Origin: an uncultured Clostridia bacterium
Lineage (GTDB): Bacteria; Bacillota; Clostridia; Oscillospirales; Oscillospiraceae
Length of the DNA stretch: 47,185 nt
Assembly: GCA_930990965.1 (NCBI GenBank)
Contig: CAKNRQ010000017.1
Span: forward strand, 1 to 47,185
Direction of reading: 5' to 3'
Shown here: piece after piece, positions 40,839-47,185 of the stretch
How positions within the stretch are numbered: position 1 is the first letter of the stretch
Layout of the letters: each line of letters begins with the position of its first letter
Position numbers and translations under genes: made by a program
Notes under the pieces: model-generated
The model's database searches: none
What the model was told of the DNA's origin: nothing
Seen by the model: only the letters and a program-made list of their open reading frames with translations

Positions 40839-41378
40839 TCAGCTCAGGAAATCAGCCCAGGGGCCCTGGTAATCTTCGATGTGCGCGTCCCAGTAGAAGA
40901 GACGCTCTATGTATTCGGCCTTGCGGCTCTCGACGGCTTCCGTGCAGTTGTCCGCGCCGAGGCGGCGTATGATTGCCGTCAGGTCGTACATGGGATAGCC
41001 GAGCGCGTGCCCGGCGGTGTGGACCACGGCGCAGGCCTGGCCCACCGCGTGGCAGTTGGCTATGGCGGCGGGGTCAGCGAGTTCCTTGGCCACGGCGTGG
41101 CAGTCGAGGATCTTGCGCTGGGCAAAGCGCATCTTTACCTCGCCCGCGGCCCATTGCCGCGCGGCTTCAAGCGCTTCGCGCGGGCGGCGCTCGTCTGGAT
41201 ATGCCGCCTCCAGCACGGCGACGGTCTCAGCGGCAAAGTCCAGCGCCCACAGCACCATGACCCGGTGCGGGCGCTCCGCAAACAACACTGCGAGATCGGA
41301 CAGATATTCTGAGTCCTTGGAAAACAGCACCTGCCGCCTCTTTTTGATGTTCAGCGTGACTTCGTCAAGCCAGTACAT
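40839..41378 (-). CDS. Imm5-like putative immunity protein
   Basis: A 179-residue all-helical protein resembling the Imm5-like family of predicted immunity proteins: HRVMVLWALDFAAETV, ARQWAAGEVKMRFAQRK, and AVGQACAVVHTAGHALGYPMYDL are the parts I recognise. The family name comes from genome context with polymorphic toxins, not experiment. No toxin gene is found near, so it is an orphan. ATG 41378 follows GGAGGG; the frame extends to 41531 without a supported start. Its stop lies just behind a strong shared terminator. Confidence 0.75.
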   Translation of the reverse strand: MYWLDEVTLNIKKRRQVLFSKDSEYLSDLAVLFAERPHRVMVLWALDFAAETVAVLEAAYPDERRPREALEAARQWAAGEVKMRFAQRKILDCHAVAKELADPAAIANCHAVGQACAVVHTAGHALGYPMYDLTAIIRRLGADNCTEAVESRKAEYIERLFYWDAHIEDYQGPWADFLS

Positions 41379-41463
41379 AGCGAGCCCTCCTTGGCCGATA
41401 TAGAATATAAAATGCGGCAGCAACCCGCCGGGCCGTTTCCTGCGATACGTTACTTGCCGCCCT

Positions 41464-42366
41464 CTAAAAATCAATGGACACGGGCGCATAGACCACCCAG
41501 CTCGAATCGGGCTGGCTGGGGGCGAAGTCACTGATGAGGGTGCCGTTGGGGCCGGCAGACAGGGAGAAGCCGGCCGACATCTCTCTCCATGTGTGGATGT
41601 AATAACTGCCGAAGGTTTTACACTGGCCGGAATCAGGTCCTTCGGATGTCACAGTCAGCGTGTAGGATTCGAGGCGGCGGCTGCCGGCGTTGTCCGCAAC
41701 GGCGTACTCTATAAACTGACTGCCGCCGCTTTGCCGGCTGTAGTCCGTGCCGTGTACGCCCTCGGTGGGGGAGCGGCTGTATCTGGCCGCAAAAGAGTCT
41801 GAAGAAAGCGAAGCGGAGCCGGGGACGGTCAGAAGGGCGAAGTCTTCGCCACGGGAGAAACTTATCGGGCCGGAGCCCGCGTCCCAGAGCCCGTGGCTGA
41901 GGGCCGTGTAAGTGCGGCTGCCACTGTCATTTTGTTCTCCGGCTACCACCGTGGTACACAGCAGGAAACAGCTTTCCCCGGCATACAAACTGTCCAGCTC
42001 ATATCCGCTGGTATCGGTTGGGATTCTCTCAAAGTGTCCGTTGTCCGCGGTGAGGGGAACAAGCGTAAAGCCGGTGGCGATGGGTTCTCCGAAGGACAGA
42101 GCCTCAATCAGAAACTGCTCAAGCCCGGGGAATTCGCCGAGCAGCAGCTCTAACCGGCTCGCGTTTTCATCCGCGCCCGCTTGGGCCGAGATATCTATTT
42201 CGCCGCCGCTGACTGAAATGTCGAGCCGGTCGTAATCAATCTGGAAGTGCGTCTCCAAATATTCGCCCTCCGGGGCCCCGGCGGGTGCTTCGCCGCATGC
42301 AGTCAGGCAGCTCAGAGACAGGCACAGCGCCGCCAGCAGGCCCATAACCTTTTTCAAAGTCTGCAT
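41464..42366 (-). CDS. lipoprotein of unknown function
   Basis: A 300-residue exported lipoprotein; the signal peptide ends in lipobox LTAC (Cys 24), followed by a short Gly/Pro/Glu stretch. The rest is beta-rich and Ser/Gly-rich with no motif known to me. GGGGGAG lies ahead of ATG 42366, and a good promoter is found at 42426-42454. It is convergent with nothing and divergent from nothing; the Imm5-like gene follows on the same strand after 85 bases, so a two-gene transcript is possible. Confidence 0.75.
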   Translation of the reverse strand: MQTLKKVMGLLAALCLSLSCLTACGEAPAGAPEGEYLETHFQIDYDRLDISVSGGEIDISAQAGADENASRLELLLGEFPGLEQFLIEALSFGEPIATGFTLVPLTADNGHFERIPTDTSGYELDSLYAGESCFLLCTTVVAGEQNDSGSRTYTALSHGLWDAGSGPISFSRGEDFALLTVPGSASLSSDSFAARYSRSPTEGVHGTDYSRQSGGSQFIEYAVADNAGSRRLESYTLTVTSEGPDSGQCKTFGSYYIHTWREMSAGFSLSAGPNGTLISDFAPSQPDSSWVVYAPVSIDF

Positions 42367-42425
42367 ATTACTCCCCCAATATGCGCAACAGCAGCAGTGT
42401 AAACAGTTTGCAGATAACAATTTAT

Positions 42426-42454
42426 TACATACATCCCAAGCGGCGGCTTGTCAA
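42426..42454 (-). promoter_or_regulatory. promoter of the lipoprotein gene
   Basis: Minus strand TTGACA (complement 42449-42454), 17 bases, TATGTA (complement 42426-42431). Confidence 0.65.
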
Positions 42455-42520
42455 TGCTGTTTACGTATATTTATAGAGAATATAACGGCAGCCTTACATT
42501 TGAGCTGACGAGTGCAAAAC

Positions 42521-42546
42521 GCCCCGGCACCCATGGGTGCCGGGGC
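42521..42546 (-). terminator. terminator of the XRE regulator gene
   Basis: A perfect 26-base palindrome, GCCCCGGCACCCA joined to its complement, followed on the minus strand by GTTTTGC. Confidence 0.7.
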
Positions 42547-42555
42547 AGGAAATTA

Positions 42556-42807
42556 TCAACTTTCATCTACATCCAGGCCGGCGAAGAACTCGTCATAGGC
42601 GCAGTTGTAAAACTTGCGCAGCTCTATCAGCACGCTGGCACGGATGTTCAGCTCTCCCGACTCGTACTTGGCGTAAGTGGTACGGCCTATGTCGCAGCCG
42701 CGCCGCTGGAGCTCCGCGCACAGTTTTTCCTGCGAAATCCCGCGCTCAAGCCGGAGCCGCCGCAGGTTTGAACCCATATTCCTATCACGGCGTATTTTCT
42801 GTTCCAC
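42556..42807 (-). CDS. XRE-family transcriptional regulator
   Basis: An 83-residue single helix-turn-helix protein: LRRLRLERGISQEKLCAELQRRG, then RTTYAKYESGELNIRASVLIELRKFYN, which is the recognition-helix region and end of the Cro/CI-type domain. The GTG at 42807 was chosen because AGAGGT lies six bases upstream; an ATG at 42777 has a poor site, and an ATG at 42822 overlaps it. It is divergent from the 58-residue gene at 42913, and the 12-bp inverted operator between them is probably its own binding site. Confidence 0.85.
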   Translation of the reverse strand: MEQKIRRDRNMGSNLRRLRLERGISQEKLCAELQRRGCDIGRTTYAKYESGELNIRASVLIELRKFYNCAYDEFFAGLDVDES

Positions 42808-42824
42808 ACCTGCACCTCTCAAAA

Positions 42825-42898
42825 TTGACCAGTATAAGTTGCAATTTTCTCTATGGTATGCTAGGATGAGAGAAAATATTGACCGCTATACTGGTCAA
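42825..42898. promoter_or_regulatory. inverted-repeat operator between XRE and the small divergent gene
   Basis: TTGACCAGTATA at 42825-42836 and its exact reverse complement TATACTGGTCAA at 42887-42898; an extra half-site TTGACC at 42879-42884 makes a compact palindrome TTGACC-8-GGTCAA on the right side. TATACT near the left site may be the -10 of the XRE gene. Confidence 0.65.
42839..42867 (+). promoter_or_regulatory. possible promoter of the 58-residue gene
   Basis: TTGCAA at 42839-42844, 17 bases, TAGGAT at 42862-42867, between the two operator arms. Confidence 0.4.
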
Positions 42899-42912
42899 AA
42901 CGAGGTGATTTT

Positions 42913-43089
42913 TTGTCAGCCGACTATGAAAAACTCTACCACTACCTCTTCAACCGCATCACGGACGCTTTGGGCGAGCTGGATGCCGGTAGGGTGGACA
43001 CGGCGCGGACTGTGCTCGCCGCGGCCCAGATTAGGACTGAAGAAATGTATATCGACGAGGAAAAAGTTTTGGGAAATGCCCCAAAATGA
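42913..43089 (+). CDS. 58-residue acidic helical protein
   Basis: A short gene starting at TTG 42913 with GAGGTG five bases upstream. The protein reads MSADYEKLYHYLFNRITDAL, continues through ELDAGRVDTARTVLAAAQ, and ends in an acidic tail with EEMYIDEEK. Two amphipathic helices joined by a short turn are likely, as in small helical-hairpin partners. I recall similar YEKLYHYLFNRITDAL proteins as unannotated items in gut Clostridia, without function. It is divergent from the XRE regulator, sharing an operator region, so it is probably controlled by it. Confidence 0.75.
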   Translation: MSADYEKLYHYLFNRITDALGELDAGRVDTARTVLAAAQIRTEEMYIDEEKVLGNAPK

Positions 43090-43098
43090 TACAAGTAA

Positions 43099-43150
43099 GA
43101 TACAAGCCCATATTAGAATGAATTAAACTGAAATATGGGGAGGTTGTATC
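43099..43150 (+). promoter_or_regulatory. inverted repeat over the ribosome site of the solute-binding lipoprotein gene
   Basis: GATACAA-G-CCCATATT (43099-43114) pairs with AATATGGG-GAGG-TTGTATC (43132-43150). The right arm includes the GGGGAGG ribosome site (43137-43143). GATACAA also occurs at 43088-43094, 11 bases before. It may be a protein operator or an RNA hairpin that hides the ribosome site. Confidence 0.5.
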
Positions 43151-44194
43151 ATGCGAGGGAAGAAACGTGTATTGATGTGGTTCGCCGCCGCGGCGCTGTG
43201 TCTCTTTGCCACGGCCTGCGGTACGGCGACGGGGCCGGAGGCCACGCCGGCCGAAACCGCCCCAGCAGAGACGCTGGTGATGGCCTCGGTGGGCACGGGC
43301 AAATGGCTCAGCAGCGCGGTCGAGAATTACAACGCCTCCGATCCGGAGCGCGGCGTGGATCTTGTACGCTTCAGCTCCGAGGACGAGCTGTTTCGCGCGC
43401 TGGACGAGGGCTTTGACGCGGACATGTACTATCTTGGCAGCCCCGGGAATCGTACCGGTGAGGCGACTAAGCTGCTGTGGGATTTGAGCGCGGATCTGTC
43501 GGGGCAGTTGGACGTTGAGCTCGCACCCAATCTGGCCGAAGCGCTCATGAAGGACGGGGAGCTGCGCTGCCTGCCCTTTGACATGCGCATTGAGGGCCTG
43601 CGCTGGACGCTCTCGGACGAGCTGCCCGGCACTATGGCTGAGGCCGCGTCGCTGGCCTCGGAACAGGGCATGTCGCTCTTTTCAGGGTCGATGACGCAAT
43701 ACGGAGCGGTGCAACGTCTGTTTCCCTATCTCAACGCCTGCGATGAGACGGCGCGCGGCGAAATACTCGACGCCGTGAGTGCCCATGTCATGGGCGATAC
43801 CAATGGGGCGTATAACTTCTACGCCGCTGACGGCGGGGCCGAGTTCTCGTTTGACACCGGCGCCGGGGCCATAGGCGTGCCGGGCAGCGGCACGACGGCG
43901 TACTATGCTCCTGAGACCGTATTCGGCGTGTTTGAGGGCTGTGAGGACGTGGGAGCGGCCTGGGATTTCCTGAGGCTCCTGTACTCCGACGAAATTCAGG
44001 CCAAAACAAGCGGCCTGCCGGTGACGGCGTCCGCGCTGGATGCGTATATAGATGAGGAACTCGACGAGGAGAGCGCGCCGGCCTTCCGCGAGCTGCTTGA
44101 AAATACGCGCGCGGCGGTGGGTGTGAATACGGTGATGGACGAAACCAAATGGTATACGGATTGGTATAACGCCAATGCGGTCGAAAACACCTGA
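43151..44194 (+). CDS. orphan extracellular solute-binding lipoprotein
   Basis: A 347-residue exported lipoprotein; signal peptide with lipobox FATAC (Cys 23) and a short Pro/Thr/Glu spacer. The mature part has the two-lobe pattern of ABC solute-binding proteins: LVMASVGTGKWLSSAVENYN, FDADMYYLGS, CLPFDMRIEGLRWTL, FEGCEDVGAAWDFLRLLYSDEIQ near the end, as in the sugar-type class. No permease or ATPase gene is present, so it may feed a distant transporter or act as a sensor. GGGGAGG lies ahead of ATG 43151, inside an inverted repeat. Confidence 0.8.
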   Translation: MRGKKRVLMWFAAAALCLFATACGTATGPEATPAETAPAETLVMASVGTGKWLSSAVENYNASDPERGVDLVRFSSEDELFRALDEGFDADMYYLGSPGNRTGEATKLLWDLSADLSGQLDVELAPNLAEALMKDGELRCLPFDMRIEGLRWTLSDELPGTMAEAASLASEQGMSLFSGSMTQYGAVQRLFPYLNACDETARGEILDAVSAHVMGDTNGAYNFYAADGGAEFSFDTGAGAIGVPGSGTTAYYAPETVFGVFEGCEDVGAAWDFLRLLYSDEIQAKTSGLPVTASALDAYIDEELDEESAPAFRELLENTRAAVGVNTVMDETKWYTDWYNANAVENT

Positions 44195-44211
44195 AATATC
44201 CACAGTCCGCA

Positions 44212-44238
44212 TTGACAAACGGGCGTATTTGTGATAAT
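44212..44238 (+). promoter_or_regulatory. rpsO promoter
   Basis: TTGACA at 44212-44217 and GATAAT at 44233-44238 with a TG one base before it (extended -10); spacer 15 bases. Confidence 0.6.
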
Positions 44239-44244
44239 CTACCG

Positions 44245-44331
44245 TAGCACGCCCGCGTGCCGGGTTTTGGCGGTACCTTTCCCGCCGGTACTCAGCCGTT
44301 GGGCAGATAAAACCAGAAAGGAACGATTGCA
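44245..44331 (+). promoter_or_regulatory. rpsO leader, possible S15 autoregulatory RNA
   Basis: The 5' leader can fold with GGCGG (about 44269-44273) against CCGCC (44282-44286) and GC-rich upstream stems (GCACGCCCGCGTGC). S15 represses its own mRNA in several bacteria through such leaders; no specific S15-binding motif was proven here. Confidence 0.35.
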
Positions 44332-44598
44332 ATGATCACTAAGGACCAGAAGACCGCCGTCATCGCCGCGAACGCCACCCACGAGGGCGACACCGGCTCC
44401 CCCGAGGTTCAGGTTGCCATCCTGACCGAGCGCATCCGTCAGCTCACCGAGCACCTCAAGCAGCATCCGAAGGACAAGCACAGCCGTCTGGGCATGTACA
44501 AGATGGTTGGTAAGCGCCGCCGTCTGCTCGACTATCTGATGCGCAAGGACATCGAGCGTTACCGCGCTCTCATCGCCAAGCTGGGTATCCGCAAGTAA
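44332..44598 (+). CDS. rpsO: 30S ribosomal protein S15
   Basis: An 88-residue four-helix ribosomal protein that binds the central domain of 16S r[43 protein letters not shown], and the final LIAKLGIRK are standard S15 sequence. AAAGGAAC precedes ATG 44332. It is followed by a strong terminator and then pnp, the usual rpsO-pnp arrangement. Confidence 0.98.
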   Translation: MITKDQKTAVIAANATHEGDTGSPEVQVAILTERIRQLTEHLKQHPKDKHSRLGMYKMVGKRRRLLDYLMRKDIERYRALIAKLGIRK

Positions 44599-44647
44599 TT
44601 GCGCCGCCACGGCTTCGGGCATTTCCGAAGGGAATGAAGGTTTTTTT

Positions 44648-44682
44648 CAGGGGGACAATTTAATATTGTCCCCCTGATTTTT
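44648..44682 (+). terminator. terminator after rpsO
   Basis: 12-bp stem CAGGGGGACAAT / ATTGTCCCCCTG with a 4-base loop, followed by ATTTTTATT. Confidence 0.9.
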
Positions 44683-44699
44683 ATTCCGCACAAACGCGG

Positions 44700-44960
44700 A
44701 GCCGCCTTAGTATTTGATAAGACGCACAGCGCCCTGTACGCCTTATCAAGTGCTATGGCCAAGCTCCGCCTGTCGATTGCCTCAAATGTAAAAGAGAGCA
44801 ATCAGTGGGTAATCCGCACGATCCGGCAAGAGCGGTTTGCGAGCAATTTTGTGTTCCGGCAAGGCGCGAGGCCGAAGGCGTACTTTGTGTACGTCGAGGC
44901 AGAGTAACGCGGTCGGAGCGCAAAAGGGCCGCAAAGCGCCGCAGGCGGCATCGTGGGGTT
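44700..44960. repeat. repeat-like leader upstream of pnp
   Basis: No gene. It holds an inverted repeat TTTGATAAG-ACG / CGC-CTTATCAAG (about 44717-44753) and, at about 44853-44945, a stretch with GCGTAC-TTTGT-GTACGTC and GCGCAAAAGGGCCGCAAAGC that I recall as a common intergenic repeat of Clostridia. As pnp leader it may also form the hairpin target of RNase III-type autoregulation. No promoter with both hexamers was identified in this 314-base stretch between terminator and pnp. Confidence 0.5.
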
Positions 44961-44989
44961 TGTCCACAAATACGAAAGGAGCCAAACTT

Positions 44990-47119
44990 ATGATTATCAA
45001 GCACAAAGAGTTCCCCAACAAGCGTGTATACGAAATTGACTACTGCGGACGCCCGCTGCGCATGGAGATCGGCCGTATGTGCGAGCTCGCCAATGCCGCC
45101 GTGCTGACCCAGTACGGCGAGACCACCGTGCTCGTGGCCGTGACCGCTTCCCCGCGCCCGCGCGACGGCATCGACTACTTCCCCCTCAGCGTGGACTTCA
45201 ACGAGAAGCTCTACGCCGTGGGCCGCATCCCCGGCAGCTTCATGCGCCGTGAGGGCCGTCCCAGCCTGCCCGCAGTGCTGGCCAGCCGCCTGATCGACCG
45301 CCCCATGCGCCCGCTCTTCCCCAGCGACCTGCGCAACGACGTCGCCATCCAGTGCGAGGTCCTCAGCGTTGACCGCGACTGCTCCCCTGAGATAACCGCC
45401 ATGATCGGCGCCTCCGCCGCCGTGGCCATCAGCGATATCCCCTGGAACGGCCCCATCGCCGGCATCTCCCTCGGCTGGGACGGTGAGAAGTACCTCTTCA
45501 ACCCCACCAAGGCCGAGCGCGAGACCAACAAGATGACCGTCACCGTCGCCGCCACCCACAAGAAGGTCGTCATGATCGAGGCCGCCGCCAACGAGATCCC
45601 CGAGGACATCATGTATGAGGGCATCGTGCAGGCGCACGAGAAGGTGCAGCCCGTGCTCGACCTCATCGACAAGATGGTCGAGGAGATCGGCAAGCCCAAG
45701 TTCGAGTACGAGCACGCCGACTTCGACGAGGAGCTCTTCAACAAGATAGTCGAGACCACCATGGACGAGGCCATGGCCGCCATGGATACCGACGACAAGA
45801 ATGTCCGCGAGGAGCGCTGGAACAAGCTCATCGAGCACTGGCACGAGCTGTTCCTGGCCGACTACCCCGAGATGGACAAGTACCTCGAGGAGATAACCTA
45901 CAAGTTCCAGAAGAAGATCGTCAAGAAGTGGCTGCTTGAGGGCCACCGCGTGGACGGCCGCGCCATGGACGAAATCCGTCCCCTGGCCGCCGAGGTCGGC
46001 GTCATCCCCCGCGTGCACGGCAGCGGCCTCTTCACCCGCGGCCAGACCCAGGTGCTCAGCATCGCCACCCTCAACACCCTCTCCGCCGCCCAGAAGCTGG
46101 ACACCATCTGGGAAGAGGAAGAGAAGCGCTATATGCACCACTACAACTTCCCCGGCTACTCCACCGGCGAGGCCAAGCCCCAGCGCTCCACCGGCCGCCG
46201 CGAGTACGGCCACGGCGCCCTCGCCGAGAAGGCTCTCGAGCCCGTAATCCCCAGCGTTGAGGACTTCCCCTACGCCATCCGCGTGGTGAGCGAGGTGCTC
46301 TCCTCCAACGGCTCCACCAGCCAGGGCAGCGTCTGCGGCAGCACCCTCGCCCTCATGGACGCCGGCGTGCCCATCAAGGCCCCCGTGGCCGGCATCAGCT
46401 GCGGCCTCATCCAGGACGGCGACGAGTTCACCACCTTCATCGACATCCAGGGCGTTGAGGACTTCCACGGCGAGATGGACTTCAAGGTCGCCGGCACCAA
46501 GGAGGGCATCACCGCCATCCAGATGGACCTCAAGAACGACGGCCTGAGCCACGCCATCATCAAGGACGCCCTCACCAAGACCCGCGAGGCCCGCTACCAG
46601 ATCCTCGACGAGATCATGCTCCCCTGCATCAACGAGCCGCGCCACGAGCTGGCCAAGACCGCGCCCAAGATGATCAAGATGACCATCAACCCGGACAAGA
46701 TCCGCGAGGTCATCGGTTCCGGCGGCAAGGTCATCCAGAAGATCTGCGCCGACACCGGCTGCAAGATCGACATCGAGGACTCCGGCAACATCTACATTGC
46801 CAGCGCCGATATCGAGGCCTGCCGCGCCGCGCGCAAGACCATCGAGGACATAGTGTTCGAGCCCGAAGTCGGCAAGCTCTACTACGGCAAAGTTGTGCGT
46901 ATCATCCCGATTGGCGCCTTCGTCGAACTCGCCCCCGGCAAGGACGGCATGATCCACATCAAGGACCTCGAGTTCAAGCGCACCGAGAAGGTTGAAGACG
47001 TCCTCAATATCGGAGATTACACCTGGGTCAAGGTCATGGAGATAGATGACCGCGGCCGCGTGAACCTCTCCCGCAAGGACGCCCTCAAAGAGCGCGAAGC
47101 AATGGGGCTGAAGGATTGA
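44990..47119 (+). CDS. pnp: polyribonucleotide nucleotidyltransferase (PNPase)
   Basis: A 709-residue 3'-5' phosphorolytic exoribonuclease, part of the RNA degradation machinery. It has a first RNase PH domain (1-230, with [17 protein letters not shown]), a helical linker, a second RNase PH domain (about 320-550, with [14 protein letters not shown] and [12 protein letters not shown]), a KH domain ([15 protein letters not shown], about 570-620) and an S1 domain ([20 protein letters not shown] onward). ATG 44990 follows AAAGGAG; a longer frame from 44837 lies in the repeat and is rejected. ATC is the main Ile codon, as expected for a highly expressed gene. Confidence 0.98.
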   Translation: MIIKHKEFPNKRVYEIDYCGRPLRMEIGRMCELANAAVLTQYGETTVLVAVTASPRPRDGIDYFPLSVDFNEKLYAVGRIPGSFMRREGRPSLPAVLASRLIDRPMRPLFPSDLRNDVAIQCEVLSVDRDCSPEITAMIGASAAVAISDIPWNGPIAGISLGWDGEKYLFNPTKAERETNKMTVTVAATHKKVVMIEAAANEIPEDIMYEGIVQAHEKVQPVLDLIDKMVEEIGKPKFEYEHADFDEELFNKIVETTMDEAMAAMDTDDKNVREERWNKLIEHWHELFLADYPEMDKYLEEITYKFQKKIVKKWLLEGHRVDGRAMDEIRPLAAEVGVIPRVHGSGLFTRGQTQVLSIATLNTLSAAQKLDTIWEEEEKRYMHHYNFPGYSTGEAKPQRSTGRREYGHGALAEKALEPVIPSVEDFPYAIRVVSEVLSSNGSTSQGSVCGSTLALMDAGVPIKAPVAGISCGLIQDGDEFTTFIDIQGVEDFHGEMDFKVAGTKEGITAIQMDLKNDGLSHAIIKDALTKTREARYQILDEIMLPCINEPRHELAKTAPKMIKMTINPDKIREVIGSGGKVIQKICADTGCKIDIEDSGNIYIASADIEACRAARKTIEDIVFEPEVGKLYYGKVVRIIPIGAFVELAPGKDGMIHIKDLEFKRTEKVEDVLNIGDYTWVKVMEIDDRGRVNLSRKDALKEREAMGLKD

Positions 47120-47145
47120 AATAGCGCAGTAATAAGCAAGCTATA

Positions 47146-47184
47146 ACAAGAGGGAACCCGATGTCGGGTTCCCTCTTGTTGTTT
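47146..47184 (+). terminator. terminator after pnp
   Basis: 15-bp perfect stem ACAAGAGGGAACCCG / CGGGTTCCCTCTTGT with a 4-base loop, followed by TGTTTG at the window end. Confidence 0.85.
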
Positions 47185-47185
47185 G

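Overview
The window is 47 kb of GC-rich DNA (around 60% by eye) from a spore-forming Gram-positive bacterium, most likely an Oscillospirales-type gut Clostridium. The evidence is strong AGGAGG-type ribosome sites, many lipoproteins, a D-alanyl-teichoic acid (dlt) operon, CotF spore-coat genes, and families typical of Clostridia (DUF896, UPF0210, a DUF4914-like protein, Imm5-like). No rRNA, tRNA, CRISPR array, transposase, integrase or phage structural gene was found. The assignment to this lineage is inference.

Left part (1-11.6 kb, + strand): two small flavoproteins, a truncated antisense lipoprotein gene with an intact promoter, and a GlcD-type FAD dehydrogenase. A cell-surface operon follows: a 999-residue lipoprotein with an FG-GAP beta-propeller, dltA, dltC, dltB, dltD and a 48-residue dltX. 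Between dltA and dltC sit a 290-bp repeat (copy A) and an uncharacterised gene; dltC onward has its own promoter.

11.6-16.8 kb (- strand): a permease with two M20 amidohydrolases, and rodA/ftsW. 16.9-20.2 kb (+): tsaE-tsaB, upp and a phosphodiester-glycosidase gene, with tsaE and rodA reading outward from overlapping promoters. 20.2-27.3 kb (+): a complete phosphate regulon, pstSCAB-phoU-phoP-phoR, with a PhoP-box-like repeat upstream and large hairpins between pstS and pstC. 27.3-30.6 kb (-): a membrane-anchored C39-like/SH3 protein and a P-loop DUF4914-like protein.

30.8-40.7 kb (+): a CotF pair, glyoxalase, LysE exporter, four tandem membrane zinc-ribbon paralogues, 3-methyladenine glycosylase, the inverted repeat copy B, a GNAT acetyltransferase, a P-loop NTPase, thiamine pyrophosphokinase, a MATE exporter, an HD nucleotidase, an ACT protein and UPF0210 (split by a hairpin-rich repeat), and DUF896. 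40.8-44.2 kb: an Imm5-like orphan, a lipoprotein, and an XRE regulator divergent from a previously unlisted 58-residue gene with a 12-bp inverted operator, followed by an orphan solute-binding lipoprotein. The window ends with rpsO-pnp.

The most unusual items are the inverted pair of 290-bp structured repeats with compensating hairpin arms, the reorganised dlt operon with its propeller lipoprotein and 3'-terminal dltX, the zinc-ribbon array, and the XRE/small-protein switch. No complete, clearly new multi-gene system is proven by the sequence alone.
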